Positions 31,923 to 39,243 of a stretch of DNA of 64,000 nt are shown here, piece by piece. Below the pieces are notes generated by a model, which was not told the origin of the DNA, did not search any database, and saw only the letters and a list, made by a program, of their open reading frames with translations. A program made the position numbers and the translations under genes. Each line of letters starts with the position of its first letter. Position 1 is the stretch's first letter. Source of the stretch: Streptomyces sp. NBC_01471 (GTDB lineage Bacteria > Actinomycetota > Actinomycetes > Streptomycetales > Streptomycetaceae). The DNA is taken from positions 2,769,001-2,833,000 of the forward strand of contig NZ_CP109450.1 of assembly GCF_041438865.1 (NCBI RefSeq). Reading direction: 5' to 3'.

Positions 31923-33200
31923 TCAGGCGATGCGGTCCAGCACGATCGGGTTCGCGGTGAACGCGGTTCCCGCCGGGGCGATGTCGTACGCGGACGGCAG
32001 CGACTCCAGCGCGTACGCGAACTTCTCCGGGGTGTCCGTGTGCAGGGTCAGCAGCGGCTGGCCCTCGGTGACCGTGTCACCGGGCTTGGCGTGCAGCTCG
32101 ACACCCGCGCCCGCCTGCACCGGGTCCTCCTTGCGGGCGCGGCCCGCACCGAGACGCCAGGCGGCCACCCCGATGTCGTACGCGTCCAGCCGGGTCAGCA
32201 CCCCGCCCGACGGGGCGGTGACGACGTGCTGCTCGCGGGCGACCGGCAGCGCCGCGTCCGGGTCGCCGCCCTGCGCCGCGATCATCCGGCGCCAGTGGTC
32301 CATCGCGGAGCCGTCGGCGAGCGCCTTCGCCGGGTCTGCGTCCCGCAGACCGGCCGCGTCCAGCATCTCGCGGGCCAGGGCGAGGGTCAGCTCCACGACG
32401 TCCGCGGGGCCGCCGCCCGCCAGGACCTCGACGGACTCGCGTACTTCGAGGGCGTTGCCCGCGGTCAGGCCGAGCGGGGTCGCCATGTCGGTGAGCAGCG
32501 CGACCGTGCGGACACCGTGGTCGGTGCCGAGACCGACCATCGTCGACGCGAGTTCGCGGGCGTCGTCCAGGTTCTTCATGAAGGCGCCGGAGCCGACCTT
32601 GACGTCCAGGACGAGCGACCCGGTGCCCTCGGCGATCTTCTTGGACATGATCGAGGAGGCGATCAGCGGAATCGCCTCGACCGTGCCGGTGACGTCGCGC
32701 AGCGCGTACAGCTTCTTGTCCGCGGGGGCCAGACCGTCGCCCGCCGCGCAGATGACCGCGCCGACCGAGTCCAGGACGTCCATCATCTCGGCGTTGGAGA
32801 GCAGCGCCCGCCAGCCGGGGACGGACTCCAGCTTGTCGAGCGTGCCACCGGTGTGGCCGAGCCCGCGGCCGGACAGCTGCGGTACGACGGCCCCGCACGC
32901 GGCGACCAGCGGAGCGAGCGGCAGCGTGATCTTGTCACCGACACCGCCGGTGGAGTGCTTGTCGGCGGTCGGCCGGGACAGCGCCGAGAAGTCCATCCGC
33001 TCACCGGAGTTGATCATCGCGGCGGTCCAGCGGGCGATCTCGGTGCGGTTCATGCCGTTGAGCAGGATCGCCATCGCCAGCGCCGACATCTGCTCGTCGG
33101 CGACCGCGCCGCGGGTGTACGCGTCGATCACCCAGTCGATCTGCTCGGGGCTCAGTTCGCCCCGGTCCCGCTTGGTGCGGATGACAGAGATGACGTCCAT
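31923..33200 (-). CDS. deoA: Thymidine/pyrimidine-nucleoside phosphorylase
   Basis: 425-residue phosphorylase that converts (deoxy)thymidine or uridine plus phosphate to base and (deoxy)ribose 1-phosphate. Motifs: MNGMNRTEIARWTAAMINSG, the glycine-rich phosphate-binding KHSTGGVGDKITLPLAPLVA, SGRGLGHTGGTLDKLESVPG, IASSIMSKKIAEGTGSLVLD and DVKVGSGAFMK; the C-terminal alpha/beta domain ends VVLDRIA-like. ATG 33200 is chosen by homology; GGAAGG lies further upstream than ideal. The variant palindrome 58 bp upstream links it to the nucleoside regulon, and cdd plus transporter genes lie just behind. Confidence 0.94.
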   Translation of the reverse strand: MDVISVIRTKRDRGELSPEQIDWVIDAYTRGAVADEQMSALAMAILLNGMNRTEIARWTAAMINSGERMDFSALSRPTADKHSTGGVGDKITLPLAPLVAACGAVVPQLSGRGLGHTGGTLDKLESVPGWRALLSNAEMMDVLDSVGAVICAAGDGLAPADKKLYALRDVTGTVEAIPLIASSIMSKKIAEGTGSLVLDVKVGSGAFMKNLDDARELASTMVGLGTDHGVRTVALLTDMATPLGLTAGNALEVRESVEVLAGGGPADVVELTLALAREMLDAAGLRDADPAKALADGSAMDHWRRMIAAQGGDPDAALPVAREQHVVTAPSGGVLTRLDAYDIGVAAWRLGAGRARKEDPVQAGAGVELHAKPGDTVTEGQPLLTLHTDTPEKFAYALESLPSAYDIAPAGTAFTANPIVLDRIA

Positions 33201-33258
33201 GGAGTTGGCGTTCCTTCCGGCAGGGGGTGTGTGTCGGTGCGCGTGACGCGCGACGACT

Positions 33259-33270
33259 CTACGCGCATAG
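33259..33270. promoter_or_regulatory. Nucleoside-regulon palindrome before deoA
   Basis: CTACGCGCATAG, one mismatch from CTACGCGCGTAG, extended as TCTACGCGCATAGAG. It lies 58 bp upstream of the deoA start and 26 bp beyond the terminator hairpin of cdd, so deoA has its own controlled promoter. Confidence 0.65.
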
Positions 33271-33294
33271 AGATGTCTGGAGGGAGGGGAGGCC

Positions 33295-33326
33295 GACGGC
33301 CCTTCCACCCCGGTGGAAGGGCCGTC
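33295..33326. terminator. Terminator after cdd
   Basis: 15-bp perfect stem (33295-33309 with 33312-33326) directly downstream of the cdd stop. It separates the transporter-cdd unit from deoA. No U-tract. Confidence 0.8.
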
Positions 33327-33332
33327 GACGCG

Positions 33333-33722
33333 TCAGTTCAGATGCTGCGGGCCGAACGCCTGCGGCAGCATCTCGGAGAGCGGCAGCACCCCGTCGGGGG
33401 TTTCGAGCAGCAGCTCGGGCCCGCCGAACTCGTACAGCAGCTGGCGGCAGCGCCCGCACGGCACGAGCACCGCGCCCGCGCCGTCGACACAGGTGAAGTG
33501 GGTCAGCCGGCCACCGCCGGTGACCTGGAGCTGGGAGACCAGACCGCACTCGGCGCACAGCCCGATGCCGTACGAGGCGTTCTCGACGTTGCAGCCGACG
33601 ACCGTGCGCCCGTCGTCCACCAGCGCCGCGACACCCACGGGATACTTCGAGTACGGCGCGTACGCACGGGACATCGCGCCGCGCGCGGCCTCCCGCAGTA
33701 CGTCCCAGTCGACCTCTGTCAC
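33333..33722 (-). CDS. cdd: Cytidine deaminase
   Basis: 129-residue homotetramer-type cytidine deaminase (cytidine/deoxycytidine to uridine forms). Hallmarks: YAPYSKYPVGVAALVDDG, NVENASYGIGLCAECG with Zn Cys and catalytic Glu, and VPCGRCRQLLYEFG with the other two Zn Cys. GTG 33722 overlaps the permease stop (GTGA), so it is coupled to the nucleoside transporter, matching import with first-step catabolism. Confidence 0.95.
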   Translation of the reverse strand: MTEVDWDVLREAARGAMSRAYAPYSKYPVGVAALVDDGRTVVGCNVENASYGIGLCAECGLVSQLQVTGGGRLTHFTCVDGAGAVLVPCGRCRQLLYEFGGPELLLETPDGVLPLSEMLPQAFGPQHLN

Positions 33723-35008
33723 TTGCCCTGGCCCTTCCGGTAGCGCATGCCGTCCGCCTTGGGCATCCGCAGCCGCTGCGCGGAGAGCGAGAGCACCAGC
33801 AGGGTCACCACGTACGGGGTGGCGCCCACGAAGTCGGACGGGACATCGTCCGTCAACAGGTACCAGACCAGGATGAGCACGGCGACGACCGCGCTGATCG
33901 TGCCCTGGACCACCGCCTTGCGGTACAGCTTCCACGCGGCGAGCAGCACGAGCAGCACCACGATGAGCAGCAGCAGGGCGTGCACGGTCTCGCCGCCGTT
34001 GCGCAGCTGGAGCGCGTCGGAGAAGCCGAACAGGCCCGCGCCCATCGCGAGTCCGCCGGGACGCCAGTTGCCGAAGATCATCGCGGCCAGACCGATGTAG
34101 CCGCGCCCGCCGGTCTGGTTCTCCAGGTAGATGTGCGTGGGCACCATCGCGAGGAAGGCACCGCCGAGCCCGGCCAGACCGCCGGAGATGGCGACCGCCG
34201 CGTACTTGTACGTGTAGACGTTGACGCCCAGCGACTCGGCGGCGATCGGGTTCTCTCCGCAGGAGCGCAGCCGGAGGCCGAACGCGGTCTTCCACAGCAC
34301 CCACCAGGTGCCGATGAAGAGCAGCACGGCGATGATCGTCAGTGCCGACACGTCGGTGACCAGGCCGCCGAGGACACCGGCCAGGTCGGAGACGAAGAAC
34401 CAGTGGTGCTTCTCGACGGAGGACAGCCCGTCCGAGAGACCCGGCACGGTGAAGTCGGGCATCGAGTCGACGGGCGGGGACTGCTTCGGGTTGCCGCCCG
34501 CGGCCTCGGCGGCGCCGTGGTTGAAGAAGATCTTGGCGAGGTACTGGGTGGCGCCGAGCGCCAGCAGGTTGACCGCCACACCGGAGACGATGTGGTCCAC
34601 GCCGAAGGTGATGGTGACGATCCCGTGGATCAGTCCGCCGAGCATGCCGAAGGTGATGCCCGCGAGCAGTCCGAGCCAGGGGCTGGACTGCCAGCCGATC
34701 CAGCCGGCCCCGAAGGTGCCGAGGATCATCATGCCTTCGAGGCCGATGTTCACCACACCGGCCCGCTCGGACCAGAGACCGCCGAGTCCGGCGAGTCCGA
34801 TCGGCACGGCGAGCCCGAGCGAGGCGCCGATCTGGCCCTCGGAGGTCAACTGGTCGGCGCCGGTGACGATCCGGACCAGGGAGAGCAGGATCAGCGCACA
34901 GGCGACGATCAGCAGGATCTTCGGGAGCGAGAGGCCGGAACGGCCGGACGTGGCGCTCGCCGCCTTGGAATCCGCCGGCGGCGGAGTCTTGGTCATGGTC
35001 GCGGTCAT
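33719..35008 (-). CDS. Nucleoside ABC transporter permease 2
   Basis: 429-residue inner-membrane permease of the BPD_transp_2 (RbsC/BMP-associated) type, about 10 helices. Conserved stretches: LTSEGQIGASLGLAVPIGLA, LWSERAGVVNIGLEGMMILG, GLIHGIVTITFGVDHIVSGVAV and GGRGYIGLAAMIFGNWRPGG. The large loop after helix 5 (about residues 165-215) is typical. ATG 35008 overlaps the upstream permease stop (ATGA). With permease 1, the double-domain ATPase and the BMP lipoprotein it forms a PnrA/NupABC-like nucleoside importer. Confidence 0.92.
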   Translation of the reverse strand: MTATMTKTPPPADSKAASATSGRSGLSLPKILLIVACALILLSLVRIVTGADQLTSEGQIGASLGLAVPIGLAGLGGLWSERAGVVNIGLEGMMILGTFGAGWIGWQSSPWLGLLAGITFGMLGGLIHGIVTITFGVDHIVSGVAVNLLALGATQYLAKIFFNHGAAEAAGGNPKQSPPVDSMPDFTVPGLSDGLSSVEKHHWFFVSDLAGVLGGLVTDVSALTIIAVLLFIGTWWVLWKTAFGLRLRSCGENPIAAESLGVNVYTYKYAAVAISGGLAGLGGAFLAMVPTHIYLENQTGGRGYIGLAAMIFGNWRPGGLAMGAGLFGFSDALQLRNGGETVHALLLLIVVLLVLLAAWKLYRKAVVQGTISAVVAVLILVWYLLTDDVPSDFVGATPYVVTLLVLSLSAQRLRMPKADGMRYRKGQGK

Positions 35009-36135
35009 GCCGTCACCTCCTGCTGGTTCGAGTGGGCGGCGGCCTGCGCGGCGAGTTCGGCGCCGACCTTGCGCTGCTGTCGCTTGAGCCCGTAACGGCG
35101 CACGACTTCGTAGGCGATGACCACGCACAGGACGATGACGCCCTGGATCACGCCGAGGATCTCCTTGTCGTACCCCATGAACTCAAGGTGGTTGGTGGTG
35201 CGCTCCAGGAAGCCCCAGAGGAGCGCGCCGAGCGCGATGCCGATGGGGTGGTTGCGGCCCAGGAGCGCGATGGCGATCCCGGTGAAGCCGACGCCCAGCG
35301 GGAAGTCGTTGCTGTACATGTGGCTGTCGTTGAGCAGCGTCGGCATCCCGATCAGACCGGCCATCGCACCCGAGATGATCATGCTGGTGGCGACCATCTT
35401 CTTGACGCTGACACCACTCGCGGAGGCCGCGGACTCGGACTGGCCGACGGCGCGCAGGTCGAAGCCGAAGCGGGTGCGGCCCAGCACGAACCAGTACGCC
35501 ACACCGGCCAGCGCCGCGATGAAGATGAAGCCCCAGAGCATCCCGGCAGGACCGGTGTTGATGGAGAAGAACCAGGAGGACTCCGGCAGCGGCTTGGTGG
35601 AGACGAGCGTGCCGGCGTCGTCGAGCTGGCCGAGCCGGCCCGGCTGCATCAGATAGGCGATGACCGCGGTGGCGATCGAGTTCAGCATGATCGTCGAGAT
35701 GACTTCGCTGACGCCCCGCGTCACCTTCAGCACGCCGGCGATACCGGCCCACATCGCGCCGACCAGCATGGCCGTCACGATCATCAGCGGGATCTGGACG
35801 ATGCCGGGCAGCGACAGCGCGCCGCCGACGACCGCGGCGAAGAAGGCGGCCATCCGGTACTGGCCGTCGACCCCGATGTTGAAGAGGTTCATCCGGAAGC
35901 CGATGGCCACCGCGATACCGGCGAGGTAGTACGTCGTCGCCTTGTTGAGGATGTAGATCTGGCTGTCACTGGCCGAGCCGTACGTCAGCATGTCGCTGAA
36001 CGCGGACAGCGGGTTCTTGCCGGTGGCCAGGATGACCAGCGCGGTGACGACGAGGGCCGCCACCACCGCGAGCAGGGGCGCCGCTATGCCGAGGAGCAGT
36101 CGCTCCCGGTCGATGCGCGAGGTGTACTTCTTCAT
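35005..36135 (-). CDS. Nucleoside ABC transporter permease 1
   Basis: 376-residue permease of the same family as its neighbour, about 8-10 helices. Landmarks: NPLSAFSDMLTYGSASDSQI, YYLAGIAVAIGFRMNLFNIG with VDGQYRMAAF, GVSEVISTIMLNSIATAVIA and FGFDLRAVGQSESAASASGV. Its start overlaps the ATPase stop and its stop overlaps permease 2 (both ATGA), so the importer genes are tightly coupled. Confidence 0.92.
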   Translation of the reverse strand: MKKYTSRIDRERLLLGIAAPLLAVVAALVVTALVILATGKNPLSAFSDMLTYGSASDSQIYILNKATTYYLAGIAVAIGFRMNLFNIGVDGQYRMAAFFAAVVGGALSLPGIVQIPLMIVTAMLVGAMWAGIAGVLKVTRGVSEVISTIMLNSIATAVIAYLMQPGRLGQLDDAGTLVSTKPLPESSWFFSINTGPAGMLWGFIFIAALAGVAYWFVLGRTRFGFDLRAVGQSESAASASGVSVKKMVATSMIISGAMAGLIGMPTLLNDSHMYSNDFPLGVGFTGIAIALLGRNHPIGIALGALLWGFLERTTNHLEFMGYDKEILGVIQGVIVLCVVIAYEVVRRYGLKRQQRKVGAELAAQAAAHSNQQEVTA

Positions 36136-37859
36136 CGGTCCTCTCCCCCAGCTTCGCCGCCGGCGGTGTCCGGGGTCTCCGGGGTCGTCCTGGGCTCCGG
36201 GGTCGTCCTGGGCTCCGGGATCCGCGGCGCCTTCCGGCCTGCCGGGGTCTTCGGAGTGCCCGGAGCCTTCTGGGTGCCGGGAGCCTCCGGACCTGAGTTC
36301 CCGTCCGGACCGGCGTTCTCGCCGTGCTCCAGGTGGCCGGTCGCGGCTCCGGTCATCGCGGAGCCGAGCTCCTCGGGGGTGATCGTGGCGGGGTCCGCGT
36401 CGGCGACGAGCCGGCCGCGGTACATCACGCGCAGGGTGTCGGACAGGCCGATCAGCTCGTCCAGGTCGGCGGAGATCAGCAGGACCGCCAGCCCTTCGCG
36501 GCGGGCCTCCTTGATCTGGTCCCAGATCTGGGCCTGCGCGCCGACGTCCACGCCCCGGGTGGGGTGTGCGGCGATCAGCAGCTTGGGGTGGTGGCTCATC
36601 TCACGGCCGACGATCAGCTTCTGCTGGTTGCCGCCGGAGAGGGAGGCCGCGGTGACGTCGATACCGGGCGTCCGCACGTCGTAGTCGGCGACGATCCGCT
36701 CGGTGTCGGCGCGGGCCGCCTTCGCGTCGATCAGCCCGCGCCGGGAGTTGGGCCGCTCGGTGACATGGCCGAGGATCCGGTTCTCCCAGAGCGGGGCCTC
36801 CAGGAGCAGGCCGTGCCGGTGGCGGTCCTCGGGGATGTAGCCGATGCCGCTCTCGCGGCGCTCGCGGGTGGGCGCGTGCGAGATGTCGGTGGTGCCGAGC
36901 GTGATGACACCGCCGTCGGGGTCGCGCATCCCCATGATCGCCTCGACGAGCTCGGCCTGGCCGTTGCCCTCCACACCGGCGATGCCCAGGACTTCGCCCT
37001 GGTGGATGGTGAAGGAGATCCCGGAGAGCACCTCGCGTACGACGCCGTCGGTGTCGACCGCGGTGAGCCTCAGGCCGTCGAGGGTGAGCATCGGCGCGTC
37101 GGTGACCGTCGACTCGCGCGTCTCGGGCGAGGGCAGCTCGCTGCCGACCATCAGCTCGGCCAGCTGCTTCGACGTGGTGGTCGCCGGGTCGGCGGTGCCC
37201 ACGGTCGTGCCGCGCCGGATGACGGTGATCTCGTCGGCGACGGAGAGCACCTCACCGAGCTTGTGGGAGATGAAGATGACCGTCAGGCCTTCGGACTTGA
37301 GCTCGCGGAGGTTGTCGAAGAGCGCGTCGACCTCCTGCGGGACCAGGACCGCGGTCGGCTCGTCGAGGATGAGCGTGCGGGCGCCGCGGTAGAGGACCTT
37401 GAGGATCTCCACGCGCTGGCGGTCGGCGACACCGAGGTTCTCGACGAGGACGTCCGGGCGGACGCCGAGACCGTACGCGTCCGAGATCTCCCGGATCTTG
37501 TTACGGGCCTTGGTACCGATCCCGTACAGCTTCTCGCCGCCGAGAACCACGTTCTCCAGGACCGTGAGGTTGTCGGCGAGCATGAAGTGCTGGTGCACCA
37601 TGCCGATGCCACGGGCGATGGCGTCGGCGGGGCTGGCGAACACGGCCTGGTCGCCGTCGATGGTGATGGTGCCCTCGTCCGGCTTCTGCATGCCGTAGAG
37701 GATCTTCATCAGGGTCGACTTGCCGGCCCCGTTCTCACCGCACAGCGCGTGCACGGTGCCCTTGCGGACGGTGATGTCGATGTCGCGGTTGGCGACGACA
37801 CCGGGGAATCGTTTGGTGATGCCGCGCAGTTCGACGGCGGGAGGGCTGGACGCGTTGAT
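36132..37859 (-). CDS. Nucleoside ABC transporter ATPase (two nucleotide-binding domains)
   Basis: 575-residue ATPase with two ABC domains, as in RbsA/MglA/NupA. The first domain has Walker A GENGAGKSTL (about residue 42) and Walker B ARTLILDEPTAVL; the second is recognisable by GIAGVEGNGQAELVEAIMG, SLSGGNQQKLIVGREMSHHP and LLIAAHPTRGVDVGAQAQ. A Pro/Thr/Glu-rich tail of about 60 residues is unusual. The start appears to be ATC at 37859: the family N-terminus (NASSPPAVELRGITKRFPG) begins directly after it, GAGGAGAG lies 6 nt upstream and no in-frame ATG/GTG/TTG fits; the first GTG in frame (37754) lies just before the P-loop. Confidence 0.9.
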   Translation of the reverse strand: MNASSPPAVELRGITKRFPGVVANRDIDITVRKGTVHALCGENGAGKSTLMKILYGMQKPDEGTITIDGDQAVFASPADAIARGIGMVHQHFMLADNLTVLENVVLGGEKLYGIGTKARNKIREISDAYGLGVRPDVLVENLGVADRQRVEILKVLYRGARTLILDEPTAVLVPQEVDALFDNLRELKSEGLTVIFISHKLGEVLSVADEITVIRRGTTVGTADPATTTSKQLAELMVGSELPSPETRESTVTDAPMLTLDGLRLTAVDTDGVVREVLSGISFTIHQGEVLGIAGVEGNGQAELVEAIMGMRDPDGGVITLGTTDISHAPTRERRESGIGYIPEDRHRHGLLLEAPLWENRILGHVTERPNSRRGLIDAKAARADTERIVADYDVRTPGIDVTAASLSGGNQQKLIVGREMSHHPKLLIAAHPTRGVDVGAQAQIWDQIKEARREGLAVLLISADLDELIGLSDTLRVMYRGRLVADADPATITPEELGSAMTGAATGHLEHGENAGPDGNSGPEAPGTQKAPGTPKTPAGRKAPRIPEPRTTPEPRTTPETPDTAGGEAGGEDR

Positions 37860-37950
37860 GGCGCACTCTCCTCGGAGAAGGAGCGATGGGGCGGCGGAGC
37901 CCCGGCGTAGGCGGGACGGGATGCGGTGACGCTAACGCGTCAACTACGCG

Positions 37951-37962
37951 CTACACGCGTAG
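37951..37962. promoter_or_regulatory. Nucleoside-regulon palindrome before transporter operon
   Basis: CTACACGCGTAG (one mismatch), overlapping a second partial copy CTACGCGCTACA at 37944-37955 and set within a wider dyad (CAACTACGCG...CGCGTAGAGTTG, 37941-37967). It is about 92 bp upstream of the transporter ATPase start. Doubled half-sites suggest tighter or cooperative control here. Confidence 0.65.
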
Positions 37963-37979
37963 AGTTGACACATTGTTAT

Positions 37980-38017
37980 GGGCCCGGCGAGAGGCAGGCA
38001 ACCCTCACACCGGGCCC
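37980..38017. terminator. Possible terminator after BMP lipoprotein gene
   Basis: 8-bp arms GGGCCCGG / CCGGGCCC with a 22-base loop, 16 bp downstream of the lipoprotein stop (reverse strand). The long loop makes it weak; some read-through into the ATPase operon is plausible. Confidence 0.35.
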
Positions 38018-38032
38018 AGGTGACGGGCCGGG

Positions 38033-39091
38033 TCAGGGGGTCGTCTTGACCTTGACCTTGCCGTCCACGATCTTCTTCTGCGCGGCGTCGAGCTGGGTCT
38101 TGATGTCGCCGATGAAACCGCCACTGGTGGCCAGCGAGACACCGCCCTCGGCGAGCGAGTAGGTGTGCGTACCGGTCATCGGCTTGCCGGCCCGGACCGA
38201 CTTGACCAGGTCGTAGACGCCGATGTCGACGTTCTTGACGACCGAGGTCAGGATCGAGGACTTGTACTTCGCCAGCGAGGCGATGTTGTACTGGTCCGAG
38301 TCGACGCCGATCGCCCAGGCGCCCTTCTTGCCGTTGACGGCCTCGATGGCGCCGTTGCCGGAGGATCCTGCCGCCGAGTAGACGACGTCCGCGCCCTTGT
38401 CGAGCATGCCCTGCGCGGCTTCCTTGCCCTTGTCGGGGCTGGCGAAGCCGGAGGTGTCCGAGCCGTGGCTGAGGTACTGCCGATCGATCTTGATCTTGCT
38501 ATTGGTGTCCTTGACGCCCTGGACGTAACCCGCCTCGAACTTCTTGATCAGCGGGACGTCCACACCACCGATGAAACCGACGTGGTGGGTCTTGGACTTC
38601 AGCGCTGCGGCGACTCCCGCGAGGTAGGAGCCCTGCTCCTCGGTGAAGACGATGTTGTCGACGTTCTTGGCGTCGACGACCGAGTCCACGATGCCGAAGG
38701 TGACCTTCGGGTACTTGGCAGCGACCTGCTTCATCGAGTTCGCGTAGGCGTAACCGATGCCGACGATCGGGTTGTAGCCCGCGTCCGCGAGGTCGGTGAG
38801 CCGCTGAACGCGGTCGGCCTCGGTGTCGGTGGTCTTCGCCGTCAGTTCCTTGATGCTGCCGCCGAACTCCTTCTTCGCCTTGTCCATACCGCGGGCAGCG
38901 GAGTCGTTGAAGGAGTGGTCGCCGCGGCCACCGACGTCGTACGCGACGCCGACCTTGACCCCCTTGGAGGAGCCGGACGACGAAGACTTGGACTCATCCT
39001 GCTGAGTCGACGTGCTGCCGCAGGCGGAGACGGAGAGAGCGAGGGCCGCGGTGGCTATGCCAGACGCAGCGATCTTGGTTACCCGGCGCAA
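38033..39091 (-). CDS. BMP-family nucleoside-binding lipoprotein
   Basis: 352-residue substrate-binding lipoprotein of the basic-membrane-protein/PnrA family, which deliver purine or pyrimidine nucleosides to ABC importers. Signal peptide RRVTKIAASGIATAALALSV with lipobox SVSAC (Cys about 24), a Ser-rich linker, then VGVAYDVGGRGDHSFNDSAARG, GIGYAYANSMKQVAAKYP, VFTEEQGSYLAGVAAAL, GFIGGVDVPLIKKFEAGYVQG and VYSAAGSSGNGAIEAV. Start is TTG 39091 with AAGGGA 7 nt upstream. It has its own promoter and operator, ahead of the ATPase-permease operon. Confidence 0.94.
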   Translation of the reverse strand: MRRVTKIAASGIATAALALSVSACGSTSTQQDESKSSSSGSSKGVKVGVAYDVGGRGDHSFNDSAARGMDKAKKEFGGSIKELTAKTTDTEADRVQRLTDLADAGYNPIVGIGYAYANSMKQVAAKYPKVTFGIVDSVVDAKNVDNIVFTEEQGSYLAGVAAALKSKTHHVGFIGGVDVPLIKKFEAGYVQGVKDTNSKIKIDRQYLSHGSDTSGFASPDKGKEAAQGMLDKGADVVYSAAGSSGNGAIEAVNGKKGAWAIGVDSDQYNIASLAKYKSSILTSVVKNVDIGVYDLVKSVRAGKPMTGTHTYSLAEGGVSLATSGGFIGDIKTQLDAAQKKIVDGKVKVKTTP

Positions 39092-39153
39092 GAGGAGGTC
39101 CCTTCAAACCAAACCTGGAGCGCCTCTTCCGGCGCTGGTTTTCGCGAGGATCG

Positions 39154-39165
39154 TAACGCGCGTAG
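39154..39165. promoter_or_regulatory. Nucleoside-regulon half-conserved site before BMP gene
   Basis: TAACGCGCGTAG: the core and right half of CTACGCGCGTAG are kept, the left CT is changed. It lies 63 bp upstream of the lipoprotein TTG start. Weakest of the five sites by sequence, but its position repeats the pattern. Confidence 0.55.
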
Positions 39166-39243
39166 ATGTCAGGTAAAGGCCCGTTCGGAACCTGTTATCG
39201 GATCGACGCGAACGGGGTCGTGACTCTCCGGTTACGTGTCCGC

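Noticed and set aside
33295-33326. Riboswitch upstream of deoA
   Set aside because: The structure is a plain long stem with a 2-base gap right after cdd and is explained as its terminator; no conserved aptamer elements are visible.
31251-33743. An 830-residue + strand open frame across the STAS protein, deoA and cdd
   Set aside because: It is antisense to three well-supported genes and rich in Arg/Asp/Gly typical of GC-rich shadow frames.
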